This document shows, in pieces, positions 26,279-35,414 of a DNA stretch of 64,000 nucleotides (positions are counted from its first letter, which is position 1; each line of letters starts with the position of its first letter). Position numbers and translations under genes: made by a program. This stretch comes from Streptomyces sp. NBC_01275 (GTDB lineage: Bacteria; Actinomycetota; Actinomycetes; Streptomycetales; Streptomycetaceae). The stretch is from assembly GCF_026340655.1 (NCBI RefSeq), contig NZ_JAPEOZ010000001.1, positions 2,294,001 to 2,358,000 on the forward strand. Reading direction: 5' to 3'. The notes beneath the pieces were generated by a model. That model made no database searches. It was not told the DNA's origin and saw only the letters and a program-made list of their open reading frames with translations.

Positions 26279-27970
26279 GTGACCAGTCGATACAGATCAC
26301 CCGAGAGCGCCGACACCGCGTCCGTGTCCGTGTCAGAGCGCGCCGACTCGCGTACACCGCGCCGCCGTACGGTCGTCAAGGCCGCGGCCGCCACCGCCGT
26401 GCTGGCCGGGCCGCTCGTCGCCGCGCTGCCCGCCCGGGCCGCCGAGGCCCCCGCCTTCCTGCACGGCCTCGCCTCCGGCGACCCGCTGCCCGACGGCGTC
26501 CTGCTGTGGACCCGGGTGACGCCCACCGCCGAGGCGACCCCCGGCTCCGGGCTCGGTCCGGACACCGAGGTGACCTGGGTCGTCGCCCGGGACAAGGCGC
26601 TCACCAACGTCGTCACCCGGGGCTCCACCACGGCCACCGCCGCCTCCGACCACACCGTGAAGGCCGACATCCGCGGTCTGGCGCCGGCCACCGACTACTA
26701 CTTCCGCTTCTCGGCCGGCGGCGTCGACTCCCCGGTGGCGCGCACCCGCACCGCGCCGGCGGCGGACGCGGCCGTGACCGGTCTGCGCTTCGGCGTGGTC
26801 TCCTGCGCCAACTGGGAGGCCGGCTACTTCTCCTCGTACCGCCATCTCGCGGCCCGCGGCGACCTGGACGCCTGGCTGCACCTCGGCGACTACATCTACG
26901 AGTACGGCACCGGCGAGTACGGCACGCGCGGCACCGTCGTACGCCAGCACGCGCCCACGCACGAGATCCTCACGCTCGCCGACTACCGCACCCGGCACGG
27001 CAAGTACAAGACGGACCCGGACCTTCAGGCCCTGCACACCAAGGCGCCGGTCATCGCGATCTGGGACGACCACGAGTTCGCCAACGACAGCTGGTCCGGC
27101 GGCGCGGAGAACCACACCGAAGGCGCCGAGGGCGCCTGGTCGGCCCGTCAGGCGGCCGCCAAGCAGGCCTACTTCGAGTGGATGCCGGTGCGCCCGGCGA
27201 TCGCCGGCACCACCTACCGCCGACTGCGCTTCGGCAAGCTCGCCGACCTGTCCCTGCTGGACCTGCGGTCCTTCCGCTCGCAGCAGGTCGCCGTCGGCAA
27301 CGGCACGGTCGACGACCCGGACCGCACGATCACCGGCCGCGCCCAGCTCGACTGGCTGAAGGCCGGGCTGAAGGCGTCCGACACCACCTGGCGGCTGGTC
27401 GGCAACTCGGTGATGATCTCGCCGTTCGCCATCGGCTCGCTCTCCGCGGACCTGCTCAAGCCGCTCGCCAAGCTGCTCGGCCTGCCCCAGGAGGGGCTCG
27501 CCCTCAACACCGACCAGTGGGACGGCTACACCGACGACCGGCGCGAACTCCTGGCCCACCTGCGGTCGAACGCCATCGGCAACACCGTCTTCCTCACCGG
27601 CGACATCCACATGGCGTGGGCCAACGACGTGCCGGTGGACGCCGGGACGTACCCGCTGTCGCCGTCGGCCGCCACCGAGTTCGTGGTCACCTCGGTGACC
27701 TCCGACAACCTCGACGACATCGTGAAGGTCCCCGAGGGCACCCTCACCGCGATCGCCGCGCCGATCATCCAGCTCGCCAACCGGCATGTGCACTGGGTCG
27801 ACACCGACCGCCACGGCTACGGCGTCCTGGACATCACCGCCGCCCGCGCGCAGATGGACTACTACGTCCTGTCCGACCGCACCAGCGCCACCGCGACCTC
27901 CACCTGGTGGCGCTCGTACCGCACGCGCAGCGGCACGCAGAAGGTGGAGCGGACGTACGACCCGGTGTAG
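26279..27970 (+). CDS. phoD: alkaline phosphatase/phosphodiesterase PhoD, Tat-exported
   Basis: 563 residues. The N-terminus carries a Tat signal with [12 protein letters not shown], a hydrophobic stretch and a cut site near LPARAAEA. A PhoD N-terminal beta domain comes next, then the metallophosphatase domain with [42 protein letters not shown] and [13 protein letters not shown], which supply the Ca2+/Fe3+ site ligands. Secreted PhoD releases phosphate from esters and is usually under PhoP control in Streptomyces. GTG 26279 is preferred over an in-frame start inside the terminator at 26249. Confidence 0.94.
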   Translation: MTSRYRSPESADTASVSVSERADSRTPRRRTVVKAAAATAVLAGPLVAALPARAAEAPAFLHGLASGDPLPDGVLLWTRVTPTAEATPGSGLGPDTEVTWVVARDKALTNVVTRGSTTATAASDHTVKADIRGLAPATDYYFRFSAGGVDSPVARTRTAPAADAAVTGLRFGVVSCANWEAGYFSSYRHLAARGDLDAWLHLGDYIYEYGTGEYGTRGTVVRQHAPTHEILTLADYRTRHGKYKTDPDLQALHTKAPVIAIWDDHEFANDSWSGGAENHTEGAEGAWSARQAAAKQAYFEWMPVRPAIAGTTYRRLRFGKLADLSLLDLRSFRSQQVAVGNGTVDDPDRTITGRAQLDWLKAGLKASDTTWRLVGNSVMISPFAIGSLSADLLKPLAKLLGLPQEGLALNTDQWDGYTDDRRELLAHLRSNAIGNTVFLTGDIHMAWANDVPVDAGTYPLSPSAATEFVVTSVTSDNLDDIVKVPEGTLTAIAAPIIQLANRHVHWVDTDRHGYGVLDITAARAQMDYYVLSDRTSATATSTWWRSYRTRSGTQKVERTYDPV

Positions 27971-27995
27971 CCCTCCGCTGCGAGAGCCCAGGTCG

Positions 27996-28565
27996 CTACA
28001 GCGTTTCGAGGAAGCCGAGCGCCACCCGCCAGGTGGCCTCGGCGGCCTCCGCGTCGTAGTCCGGCAGGTCGGGGTCGGTGTACAGGTGCCCGGCGCCCGC
28101 GTACCGGTAGATCTCCACGTCCGCGCCCGCTCTGCCCATCTGGAGATACCAGGCGCTCAGCCAGTCGTCGGTCTCGAACGGGTCCGGCTCGGCCACGTGC
28201 AGCTGCACCGGCAGGTCGTCCGCCGACACGTTGGGCGCGAGGTCCGAGGTGCCTTGCAGGAGCAGCAGGCCGCGCGCCTTGTCGTCGCCGAGGGCGAGGG
28301 TCTGCGCGATGGACGCGCCCAGCGAGAACCCGGCGTACACCAGCCCGCGCTCCGAATAGGGGGCGGCGGCCAGGACGGCTCTCTTCAGCAGCTCGTCCTT
28401 GCCGATCTCCTCCTTGTGCGCCATGCCCTCCTCGACCGTGTCGAACGTGCGCCCCGCGAAGAGGTCGGGCGTCCACACCTCGTGCCCCGCGGCGCGCAGC
28501 CGGTCCGCCGCCGCGCGCACCGCGGGCCTGAGGCCATAGGTCGAGTGAAAGAGCATGATGTTCAT
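27996..28565 (-). CDS. dienelactone hydrolase-family protein
   Basis: 189 residues of the alpha/beta-hydrolase fold. The nucleophile elbow is GFSLGAS, with Ser rather than the Cys of classical dienelactone hydrolase, and YRYAGAGHLYTD carries the catalytic His. Asp in LHVAEPDPFETDDW is the likely acid. Small cytoplasmic hydrolase with no signal peptide; substrate unknown. It converges on phoD with 25 bases between the stops. Confidence 0.87.
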   Translation of the reverse strand: MNIMLFHSTYGLRPAVRAAADRLRAAGHEVWTPDLFAGRTFDTVEEGMAHKEEIGKDELLKRAVLAAAPYSERGLVYAGFSLGASIAQTLALGDDKARGLLLLQGTSDLAPNVSADDLPVQLHVAEPDPFETDDWLSAWYLQMGRAGADVEIYRYAGAGHLYTDPDLPDYDAEAAEATWRVALGFLETL

Positions 28566-28673
28566 GAGGCCATGGTGCCAGCCGCCACCGACAACGCCGG
28601 GCGTGCGTCTCCTTACAGAAGTCGGCGACAGAAGTCGGCAGAAGTCACAGGTTCAGGACCCCGCCCGCCCGGT

Positions 28674-28679
28674 TACGTT
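28674..28679 (+). promoter_or_regulatory. candidate -10 of a leaderless promoter for the MscS gene
   Basis: TACGTT lies seven bases before ATG 28687. GAAGG just before the start is too close to act as a normal Shine-Dalgarno. Confidence 0.35.
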
Positions 28680-28686
28680 CGAAGGC

Positions 28687-29796
28687 ATGGAGATCCTGCT
28701 CCGGCCCGTGATCGTGGTCGGCGGCTCGGTCGTGCTCACGCTGCTCATCGGCTGGGCCACCGACCGTCTGCTGCGCAAGGCCGACGACCGACACCCCGAG
28801 ACGTCCCTGTGGGGGCTGCTGCGCCGCGGCCGCGTCCCCTACCAGCTCGTGCTGTGCGCGGCCCTGCTGAGAGGGTCCTACGCCCAGGCCAAGCTGCTGG
28901 AGGCGCACCGGGTCGGCATCGGCCGGACGCTGACGCTGGTGCTGATCGGCTCGGCGGCCTGGCTGGTGATCCGGATCACGGGGGCGATCGTCGAGACGTC
29001 GTACTCACGGTACGCGCGCGTGCACCGCGATCCGGCACGGGTACGGCGCGTGCGGACCCAGGTGTCGCTGATCATGCGGGTGGTCTCGGCGGTGGTCGGC
29101 GTGGTCGCCACGGCGGCGATGCTGCTGACGTTCCCCGCGATGCGCGCGGCGGGCGCCTCCCTGCTGGCCTCGGCCGGAATCCTCGGCATCGTCGCCGGTG
29201 TGGCCGCCCAGTCGACGCTCGCCAACCTCTTCGCCGGGCTGCAGATCGCCTTCGGCGACATGGTGCGCATCGGCGACACGGTGGTCGTGGACGGCGAGTG
29301 GGGCACGGTCGAGGAGATCACCCTGACGTTCCTGACGGTCCGGACGTGGGACGAGCGCCGCATCACGATGCCGGTGTCGTACTTCACGTCCAAGCCCTTC
29401 GAGAACTGGTCGCGCGGCACCCCGCAGATGACCGGCATCGTCTACTTCCACGTCGACCACACCGCGCCGCTCGACGCGATGCGCGAGAAGCTGCGCGACA
29501 TCCTGCGCGAGTGCCCGGCCTGGGACGGCCGTGCCTGCGGCCTCGACGTCACGGACACCACCCCGAACACCATGCAGGTGCGGGCCCTGGTCACGGCGAA
29601 GGACGCCGACGACATCTGGACGGTGCGGGTCACGGTCCGCGAACAGATGATCCGCTGGCTGTCCCACGACCACCCGTACGCCCTCCCGAGGGTGAACACA
29701 GCGGACGCGACGCTGCCCCCGGGCCATCTGCCCGGCCAGTCCCGGTCCCCGGACGGAGCGGCACGCCGGGCGCACGGCCACCGCGACTCACCGTAG
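28687..29796 (+). CDS. MscS-family mechanosensitive channel
   Basis: 369 residues. There are about four transmembrane segments: an early helix (4-24), then pairs around 75-100 and 130-185. The last is the pore-lining TM3 with ASAGILGIVAGVAAQSTLAN and LFAGLQIAFGDMVRIGD. The soluble beta domain starts VVVDGEWGTVEEITLTFLTV and contains RITMPVSYF. The tail is Pro/Arg-rich. It releases solutes on hypo-osmotic shock. A very stable 25-bp hairpin lies downstream. Confidence 0.92.
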   Translation: MEILLRPVIVVGGSVVLTLLIGWATDRLLRKADDRHPETSLWGLLRRGRVPYQLVLCAALLRGSYAQAKLLEAHRVGIGRTLTLVLIGSAAWLVIRITGAIVETSYSRYARVHRDPARVRRVRTQVSLIMRVVSAVVGVVATAAMLLTFPAMRAAGASLLASAGILGIVAGVAAQSTLANLFAGLQIAFGDMVRIGDTVVVDGEWGTVEEITLTFLTVRTWDERRITMPVSYFTSKPFENWSRGTPQMTGIVYFHVDHTAPLDAMREKLRDILRECPAWDGRACGLDVTDTTPNTMQVRALVTAKDADDIWTVRVTVREQMIRWLSHDHPYALPRVNTADATLPPGHLPGQSRSPDGAARRAHGHRDSP

Positions 29797-29831
29797 GTCG
29801 CCGCGGGCGCGGGGGAGGCCGCCGACGGCGG

Positions 29832-29884
29832 CGTCCCCCTGCGGGGGTTTCCCGCCGTCGGCGGGAAACCCCCGCAGGGGGACG
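29832..29884. terminator. perfect 25-bp stem-loop between convergent genes
   Basis: Arms 29832-29856 and 29860-29884 pair without mismatch around a 3-base loop. It lies 35 bases after the MscS stop and 71 bases after the antiporter stop. It probably serves both genes. The arms contain internal G/C runs that could slip. Confidence 0.88.
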
Positions 29885-29955
29885 GTCACCTGTCAACCGA
29901 CTGGAAACGGACGGTGCGCGGGTGGGAGACCCCACGGCGAGCACCCCTACCCGCC

Positions 29956-31545
29956 TCACCGAAGACTGCGCACGTCCAGCTGTCGCAGCACCCGGTCCAC
30001 CACCTCGGGATTCGCCCCCGCCTCGCCCCGCGCCGCCAGCACCTCGTGCCGCGCCGCGCTCATCATCTCGCCCTGGATCCGCCGCAGCCGCTTCAGCCTC
30101 CGCACCCGATGCTCATGCCCCTCCCGCCGCTCCTCCTCCCCCATCTCGGGACTGATCCGCACCCCGATCTCGAAGGCCCGACGCAGCAGCTGCTCGGACA
30201 GCTCCTCCGGGAGCTCCTCCGCCGCCTCGATCTCCCGCAGCCGCCCCTTCGCCGCCTTCGCCGCCCGCAGCGCGAGCTCCCGTTCGAACGTCTTCTCGCC
30301 CTCCGTGTCGGCCCGCACCCCGAGCCGCTTCACCAGCCATGGCAGCGTCAGCCCCTGCACCACGAGCGTCACCATGATCACGCCGAACGCGATGAACACG
30401 ATCTCGTCCCGGTCCGGAAACGCGCTCCCCTCGTCCGTCTCCAGCGGAATCGCCAGCGCCAACGCCACCGACGCCACGCCCCGCATCCCCGACCACCACA
30501 TCACCAGGGTCTCCCGCCAGCTCACCGGGATGTCCTCGTCCTCCGAGTCCCGCCGCGCGTGCAGCTTCTTCGTCAGCCAGGTCGCCGGCAACAGCCACAC
30601 CAGCCGTACGACGATCACCACGGCCACGATGATCGCCGCCCAGCCGAGCATCTCGCCCCACCGCCCGGACGCCGTACGGATCGCGTTGTGCAGCTCGAGG
30701 CCGATGAGCCCGAAGGCCACCCCTGTGACCAGCGTGTCGACGATGTCCCAGAACGCGTGCCCGGCGAGCCGGGTCAGCACGTCGTCGGGGTCGGTCGCGT
30801 ACTCCGCGAGGAACAGCGCGCAGGTGAGGACGGCGAGCACGCCCGAGCCGTGCAGCTCCTCGGCCAGCACGTACGCCGCGTACGGCACCAGCAGGGTGAG
30901 CCCGATCTGCAGCGTCGTGTCCCCGAGGAAGTCCAGCAGCCGGTTCGCGCCCCATCCGAGGACGACGCCCACGGCCAACGCGACCACCGCGGACAGCACC
31001 AGGTCGAGCCCGGCCCGCCACGGCGAGAACGTCCCGCTCACGGCCGCGGCGATGGCTACGTGGTACAGCACGATGGCCGTCACGTCGTTGAACAGTCCCT
31101 CGCCCTCCAGGATGGACACCAGCCGGCGGGGCAGCCCGAGCTGTCCGGCCACGGCGGTCGCGGCGACGGGGTCGGGCGGCGCGACGAGCGCCCCGAGCGC
31201 GACGGCCGCGGCGACCGGCAGCCCGGGCACGACCGCGTGGGCGACGGCGGCCACGCACACGGTCGTGACGAACACCAGCGCCACGGCGAGCAGGAAGATC
31301 GGCCGTTTGTTGGCCGTGAACTGCCGCCATGAGGTCCGCCGCACGGCCGCGTACAGCAGGGGCGGCAGCAGCAGGGGCAGGATCAGCTCGGGCGGGATCT
31401 CCACGTTGGGCACGAAGTCGAGCACCGCGAGCACGATCCCGAGCAACGTCATGAGCACCGGCGCGGGCAGCCCGAACCGGTCCCCGACCGGGACGCTCAC
31501 CACGGCCCCGAGCAACAGGACGAACAACAGGGCCAACTGATCCAC
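29956..31545 (-). CDS. Na+/H+ antiporter, CPA1 family
   Basis: 529 residues with about 12 transmembrane segments and a cytoplasmic tail of about 130 charged residues. ALGALVAPPDPVAATAVA and EGEGLFNDVTAIVLYHVA are the CPA1 signature segments, the latter containing the ND ion-binding pair. [18 protein letters not shown] is the conserved late Arg helix. Exchanges Na+ (or K+) for H+ at the cell membrane. GTG start at 31543-31545 with GGAG about 12 bases upstream, so the start is reasonable but not certain. Confidence 0.93.
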   Translation of the reverse strand: MDQLALLFVLLLGAVVSVPVGDRFGLPAPVLMTLLGIVLAVLDFVPNVEIPPELILPLLLPPLLYAAVRRTSWRQFTANKRPIFLLAVALVFVTTVCVAAVAHAVVPGLPVAAAVALGALVAPPDPVAATAVAGQLGLPRRLVSILEGEGLFNDVTAIVLYHVAIAAAVSGTFSPWRAGLDLVLSAVVALAVGVVLGWGANRLLDFLGDTTLQIGLTLLVPYAAYVLAEELHGSGVLAVLTCALFLAEYATDPDDVLTRLAGHAFWDIVDTLVTGVAFGLIGLELHNAIRTASGRWGEMLGWAAIIVAVVIVVRLVWLLPATWLTKKLHARRDSEDEDIPVSWRETLVMWWSGMRGVASVALALAIPLETDEGSAFPDRDEIVFIAFGVIMVTLVVQGLTLPWLVKRLGVRADTEGEKTFERELALRAAKAAKGRLREIEAAEELPEELSEQLLRRAFEIGVRISPEMGEEERREGHEHRVRRLKRLRRIQGEMMSAARHEVLAARGEAGANPEVVDRVLRQLDVRSLR

Positions 31546-31662
31546 GGTCAGCGCTCCGGAGGTCTAGAGGATCAAGAACATCCAGGCCCCCAGCCTCGCA
31601 CGCACCACCGTCCGCCGAAGCGCCTGCGCCGTGTCCTCATGTGTCCGGACGTGTCCTGGGCC

Positions 31663-32190
31663 CTAGAGCGAGCGCCGCATCGCCCTGTGCGCGATCCCCG
31701 CGTCCGGGAACTCCGGCCCGTACGCCGCGTACCCCAGCCGCTCGTAGAACCCCAGCGCCTGCGTCTGCGCGTGCAGGTCCACGGCCGCGAGGCCACGCGC
31801 GCGTGCCGCCTCCTCGAGGGCCCGCACGAGCGCGACCCCGACGCCGAGCCCGCGCGCCTCCTTCTTCACCGCCAGCCGCCCCAGCGAGCCCACCGACAGG
31901 TCTCCGTCGGTCTTCGCCGCGGCCGCCTCGCCGTACAGCAGCCGCCCGGCCCCGAGCGCCGACCCGTCCTCCCGGACCGCCAGGACATGCACGGCCACGG
32001 TGTCGTAGGCGTCGTACTCCAGGTCCTCGGGGACGCCCTGCTCGCCGACGAAGACCTCCTTGCGCACCGCGAAGCACGCCTCCAGGTCGGCGGGGTCGCC
32101 GGCGACGCGGACCGTGTACGCGCGCGTGCCGCTCGTCCGTGCGTCGTCGCTCGTCCGTGCGTCTTCGCTCACCCTTGCGTCTCCGCTCAC
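31663..32190 (-). CDS. GNAT-family N-acetyltransferase with N-terminal hexapeptide repeat
   Basis: 175 residues. The GNAT domain runs from about residue 25, with the acetyl-CoA loop [20 protein letters not shown] and the end motif [16 protein letters not shown], close to the ElaA/YjcF subgroup. The first 23 residues are imperfect repeats of VSxDAR / TSxDAR encoded by an 18-base tandem repeat. The GTG start overlaps the rluD stop (GTGA), so they are coupled; a second GTG six codons later is possible. Substrate unknown. Confidence 0.85.
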   Translation of the reverse strand: MSGDARVSEDARTSDDARTSGTRAYTVRVAGDPADLEACFAVRKEVFVGEQGVPEDLEYDAYDTVAVHVLAVREDGSALGAGRLLYGEAAAAKTDGDLSVGSLGRLAVKKEARGLGVGVALVRALEEAARARGLAAVDLHAQTQALGFYERLGYAAYGPEFPDAGIAHRAMRRSL

Positions 32191-33131
32191 CCGTAGGTCT
32201 CCTCGCGGACCTGGTCCAGGGCCTTCTGCAGGTCCTCCGGGTAGTCGCTGGCGAACTCCACCCACTGCCCGTCCCCGGGGTGCTCGAAGCCCAGCCGCAC
32301 GGCGTGCAGCCACTGGCGGGTCAGGTGCAGCCGCTTGGCGAGCGTGGGATCGGCGCCGTACGTCAGGTCGCCCACGCACGGATGGCGGTGGGCGGCCATG
32401 TGGACGCGGATCTGGTGCGTACGGCCCGTCTCGAGCTTGACGTCCAGCAGGGAGGCCGCGCGGAAGGCCTCGATCAGGTCGTAGTGCGTGACGGACGCCT
32501 TCCCCTCGGCCGTGACCGCCCACTTGTAGTCGTGGTTGGGGTGGCGGCCGATGGGCGCGTCGATGGTCCCGCTGGTCGGGTCGGGGTGACCCTGGACGAG
32601 CGTGTGGTAGCGCTTGTCGACCGTGCGCTCCTTGAACTGGCGCTTGAGCGACGTGTACGCGCGCTCCGACTTGGCGACGGCCATCAGGCCGGACGTCCCG
32701 ACGTCGAGGCGGTGCACGATGCCCTGGCGCTCCGCGGCGCCCGAGGTGGAGATGCGGTAGCCGGCCGCGGCCAGCCCGCCGATGACGGTCGGCCCGCTCC
32801 AGCCGGGGCTGGGATGCGCGGCGACGCCCACCGGCTTGACGATGACGACCACGTCGTCGTCGTCATGGATGATCTCCATGCCCTCGACCGGCTCGGCGAC
32901 GATCTGCACCGGCGCGGGCGCCTGTGGCATCTCGACCTCCAGCCAGGCCCCGCCGTGCACCCGCTCGGACTTACCGACCACCGAGCCGTCGACCGAGACC
33001 TTCCCCGCCGCGGCGAGCTCAGCGGCCTTGGTGCGGGAGAAGCCGAACATGCGGGAGATGGCGGCGTCGACGCGCTCGCCCTCCAGGCCGTCCGGCACGG
33101 GCAGGGTACGGATCTCGGGAATCGTGCTCAC
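32187..33131 (-). CDS. rluD: RluD-family 23S rRNA pseudouridine synthase
   Basis: 314 residues: an N-terminal S4 RNA-binding domain ([20 protein letters not shown]) and a pseudouridine synthase domain whose catalytic aspartate lies in [17 protein letters not shown]. The family modifies helix 69 uridines of 23S rRNA; the exact target here is inferred. It starts at GTG 33129-33131, which lacks a ribosome site. It lies downstream of lspA, as in many actinobacteria, and is translationally coupled to the GNAT gene. Confidence 0.92.
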   Translation of the reverse strand: MSTIPEIRTLPVPDGLEGERVDAAISRMFGFSRTKAAELAAAGKVSVDGSVVGKSERVHGGAWLEVEMPQAPAPVQIVAEPVEGMEIIHDDDDVVVIVKPVGVAAHPSPGWSGPTVIGGLAAAGYRISTSGAAERQGIVHRLDVGTSGLMAVAKSERAYTSLKRQFKERTVDKRYHTLVQGHPDPTSGTIDAPIGRHPNHDYKWAVTAEGKASVTHYDLIEAFRAASLLDVKLETGRTHQIRVHMAAHRHPCVGDLTYGADPTLAKRLHLTRQWLHAVRLGFEHPGDGQWVEFASDYPEDLQKALDQVREETYG

Positions 33132-33137
33132 CCGTCG

Positions 33138-33143
33138 AGTATG
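33138..33143 (-). promoter_or_regulatory. candidate -10 of a leaderless rluD promoter
   Basis: On the minus strand TGCATACT places CATACT six bases before the GTG start. It suggests that rluD may have its own leaderless transcript besides any read-through from lspA. Confidence 0.35.
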
Positions 33144-33207
33144 CAGGACGGCTCCGACACCGCCGTACGCCCAGCCCTCGGCCAGGCTTCGGCCGGCCCT
33201 CGACGAC

Positions 33208-33807
33208 TCAGTCCTTGTGGACGGTCCCGTCGGGGTCCAGGCCCTTGAAGGACAGCAGCACGATCAGGATGCCGCCGCACACGATCGCCGAGTCCGCGAG
33301 GTTGAAGACCGCGAAGTGCTTCGGTGCGATGAAGTCCACGACCGCACCCTCGAAGACGCCCGGCGCACGGAAGATCCGGTCGGTGAGGTTGCCCAGCGCG
33401 CCGCCCAGGAGCAGGCCCAGCGCGATCGCCCAGGGCAGGCTGTAGAGCTTGCGGGCGAGCCGGGCGATCACCACGATCACCGCCGCCGCGATCACCGTGA
33501 AGATCACGGTGAAGGCCTCGCCGAAGCCGAAGGCGGCGCCCGCGTTGCGGATGGCCTCGAACTTCAGCCAGTCCCCGATGATCTCGATCGGCGCGTGGTG
33601 CTCCAGCTTGGCGACCACGATCATCTTGCTGATCAGGTCGAGGGCGTACGCGAACGCGGCGACCCCGAACAGCACGGCGATCCGGCGCCTGCCGCGCGGC
33701 TGCGCGTCGGCGCCCTCCGGTCCGTCCTGGCCGGACGACTGCTCCGGCTCAGCTCCCGCCGCCTCTGGGGTATCCGGCGTACCGATGACGCGCTCCGCCT
33801 CTGCCAC
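33208..33807 (-). CDS. lspA: lipoprotein signal peptidase (signal peptidase II)
   Basis: 199 residues with four transmembrane helices after a 45-residue acidic cytoplasmic extension. The two catalytic aspartates are visible in [13 protein letters not shown] and [14 protein letters not shown]. Cleaves the signal peptide from lipid-modified prolipoproteins. GTG start 33805-33807 with GAGGGA five bases upstream; TAAGGT a little further up may be its -10. It lies 68 bases after the DksA-like gene on the same strand. Confidence 0.95.
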   Translation of the reverse strand: MAEAERVIGTPDTPEAAGAEPEQSSGQDGPEGADAQPRGRRRIAVLFGVAAFAYALDLISKMIVVAKLEHHAPIEIIGDWLKFEAIRNAGAAFGFGEAFTVIFTVIAAAVIVVIARLARKLYSLPWAIALGLLLGGALGNLTDRIFRAPGVFEGAVVDFIAPKHFAVFNLADSAIVCGGILIVLLSFKGLDPDGTVHKD

Positions 33808-33875
33808 GTGAGTCCCTCAACCTTAGGTGCCTGACTGAGCACGAGGGTACGGCACGCCTCCCGACACCTGGGTGA

Positions 33876-34787
33876 TCAGTACCGGCGCTCCTGCTTCTGC
33901 TTGCACTCGACGCACAGGGTGGCCCTGGGGAAGGCCTGCATACGGGCCTTGCCGATGGGATTGCCGCAGTTCTCGCAGAGGCCGTAGGTGCCGGTGTCGA
34001 GCCGTTGCAGGGCGCGCTCGGTCTGGATCATCATCTCGCGCGCGTTGGCGGCCAGCGCCATCTCGTGCTCGCGTGTGATGTTCTTCGTGCCGGTGTCCGC
34101 CTGGTCGTCGCCGGCGCCGTCTCCCGAGTCCCGCATCAGGCCCGCCAGGGACGTCTCGGAGTGGGCGATCTCGGCGCGCAGCCGCTCCAGCTCGGACAGC
34201 AGCTCCGCGCGGGCCTCCTCGACCTCCTCGGGCGTCCAGGGCTCCTCGCCGGGGCGTACCGCGAGCTCGCCCGGCTCCGCCGCGGCGAAGCGTGCCTTGG
34301 GAACGGCGGTCTTCGCCGCCGTGGCCGTGCCCGGAGTCTTCTTCGCAACCACCGTCGTGGCTCCCGTCTGCTCCGCGGCCGAGGCCGCGCCCGCCTTCTT
34401 GGCCGTGCTCTTCCTGCCCACAGCGGCCTTCTTGGCAGCTGTCTTCCTGACCGCCGTCCTGTCGGCGGCCGTGTCCTTGCCGACCGTCTTCCTGGCGGCC
34501 GTCTCCTTCGCTGCCGCTTTCGCAGCGCTCTGGGGCGCGGCCTTCTCGACCACGGCCTCGTCGGCCACCGCCTCCTCGACCGCGGTCTTCCTGGCCGCGG
34601 TCTTCCTGGCAGTCGCCTTCTTGGCCACGGTCTTCTTCGCCGCCGCCTTCTTCGCCGCCGCCTTCCTGGTAGCCGCGCCCTGCGCGCTCTTCTTCCCTCC
34701 GACGTCCTTCGCCGCACCGTCGGAGGCACTGGCACGCGAGGACCTGCCGGACGCCGACTGCTGTACGGCGGTCTTCTTCGCCACCAT
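33876..34787 (-). CDS. DksA/TraR zinc-finger protein with histone-H1-like N-terminus
   Basis: 303 residues in two clear parts. Residues about 1-165 are an extremely Lys/Ala/Thr-rich, low-complexity tail with repeats such as KKAAAKKTVAKKATARKTA, like the C-terminal tails of histone H1 and of some actinobacterial HU proteins. Residues about 180-303 form a DksA/TraR-type coiled coil and a C4 zinc finger with Cys 271, 274, 292 and 295 (CENCGNP and CVECK). The family binds RNA polymerase through its secondary channel. The basic tail probably binds DNA. ATG 34785-34787 has AAGGGG nine bases upstream. Confidence 0.88.
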   Translation of the reverse strand: MVAKKTAVQQSASGRSSRASASDGAAKDVGGKKSAQGAATRKAAAKKAAAKKTVAKKATARKTAARKTAVEEAVADEAVVEKAAPQSAAKAAAKETAARKTVGKDTAADRTAVRKTAAKKAAVGRKSTAKKAGAASAAEQTGATTVVAKKTPGTATAAKTAVPKARFAAAEPGELAVRPGEEPWTPEEVEEARAELLSELERLRAEIAHSETSLAGLMRDSGDGAGDDQADTGTKNITREHEMALAANAREMMIQTERALQRLDTGTYGLCENCGNPIGKARMQAFPRATLCVECKQKQERRY

Positions 34788-35107
34788 GGCCGCGGCCCCT
34801 TCACATATTGTGATCTTGCACGCGAATCGTGCTGGGACGATAAATCGACTTGGGGCCCGCGGCAACGGGACGCACCGCCCGATTCGCCCGCCTCGCACAC
34901 GCCACGCGGCAAGCCTGCCTGCGTTGTGCCCAGCTCCCCGCCGGGTAATCCGCCGAGCCGGGCGTCCCGGAATCCGAACACGCACATCACCCCATACAGC
35001 CACCATTCGGGTCAGATCAGACCACCCTCCGACAGGCGCTCCCGCCCGCCCTCCGCCCCGCGCTCCGAGGCCCCGAAAACCGGTCGGCCGCTGTCGTCGC
35101 GGAGCCG
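34788..35107. other. 320-base gap between the DksA-like gene and the ileS leader
   Basis: Holds the divergent promoters of the DksA-like gene and the ileS leader. The part near 34800-34850 is locally AT-rich. I see no gene, repeat or hairpin of note here. Confidence 0.5.
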
Positions 35108-35414
35108 TACACTGGGCGGAGCGAGAAGCGTGGATGGGGACGAGTAGCGGCGTACGCAGCCCAGAGCGACCCGGGGACGGTGGAAGCCCGGGGGCGAGCG
35201 CGACGTGAAGATCACCCCGGAGCCGCCGGAAGAAGGCCCGAGAAGGGCTGGTAGAACCGGCATCGCGACCCCAATGAGGGGGCTCACCGGCGCACAGGAC
35301 GCACCGGAGGGCCAAGGAGGGTGGTACCGCGGGAGCGCGCCGCACACGGCGTAGACAGGAAAGACAGCTCTCGTCCCTCCGACGGAAGGCAGTACGTCCG
35401 CCGGAGGAAGATCG
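35108..35414 (+). promoter_or_regulatory. T-box riboswitch controlling ileS translation
   Basis: A tRNA-Ile sensing leader. TACACT at 35108-35113 is a likely -10, giving a leader of about 295 bases. GACGAGTAG near 35139 fits the start of an actinobacterial stem I. ATC at 35211-35213 is the candidate Ile specifier. The canonical T-box AGGGTGGTACCGCGGG spans 35318-35333, with TGGT (35322-35325) able to pair with the ACCA end of uncharged tRNA-Ile. Downstream, CCTCCGACGGA (35376-35386) pairs with TCCGCCGGAGG (35397-35407) with one mismatch, hiding the ileS Shine-Dalgarno. No U-run terminator exists, so control is translational. Confidence 0.92.
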
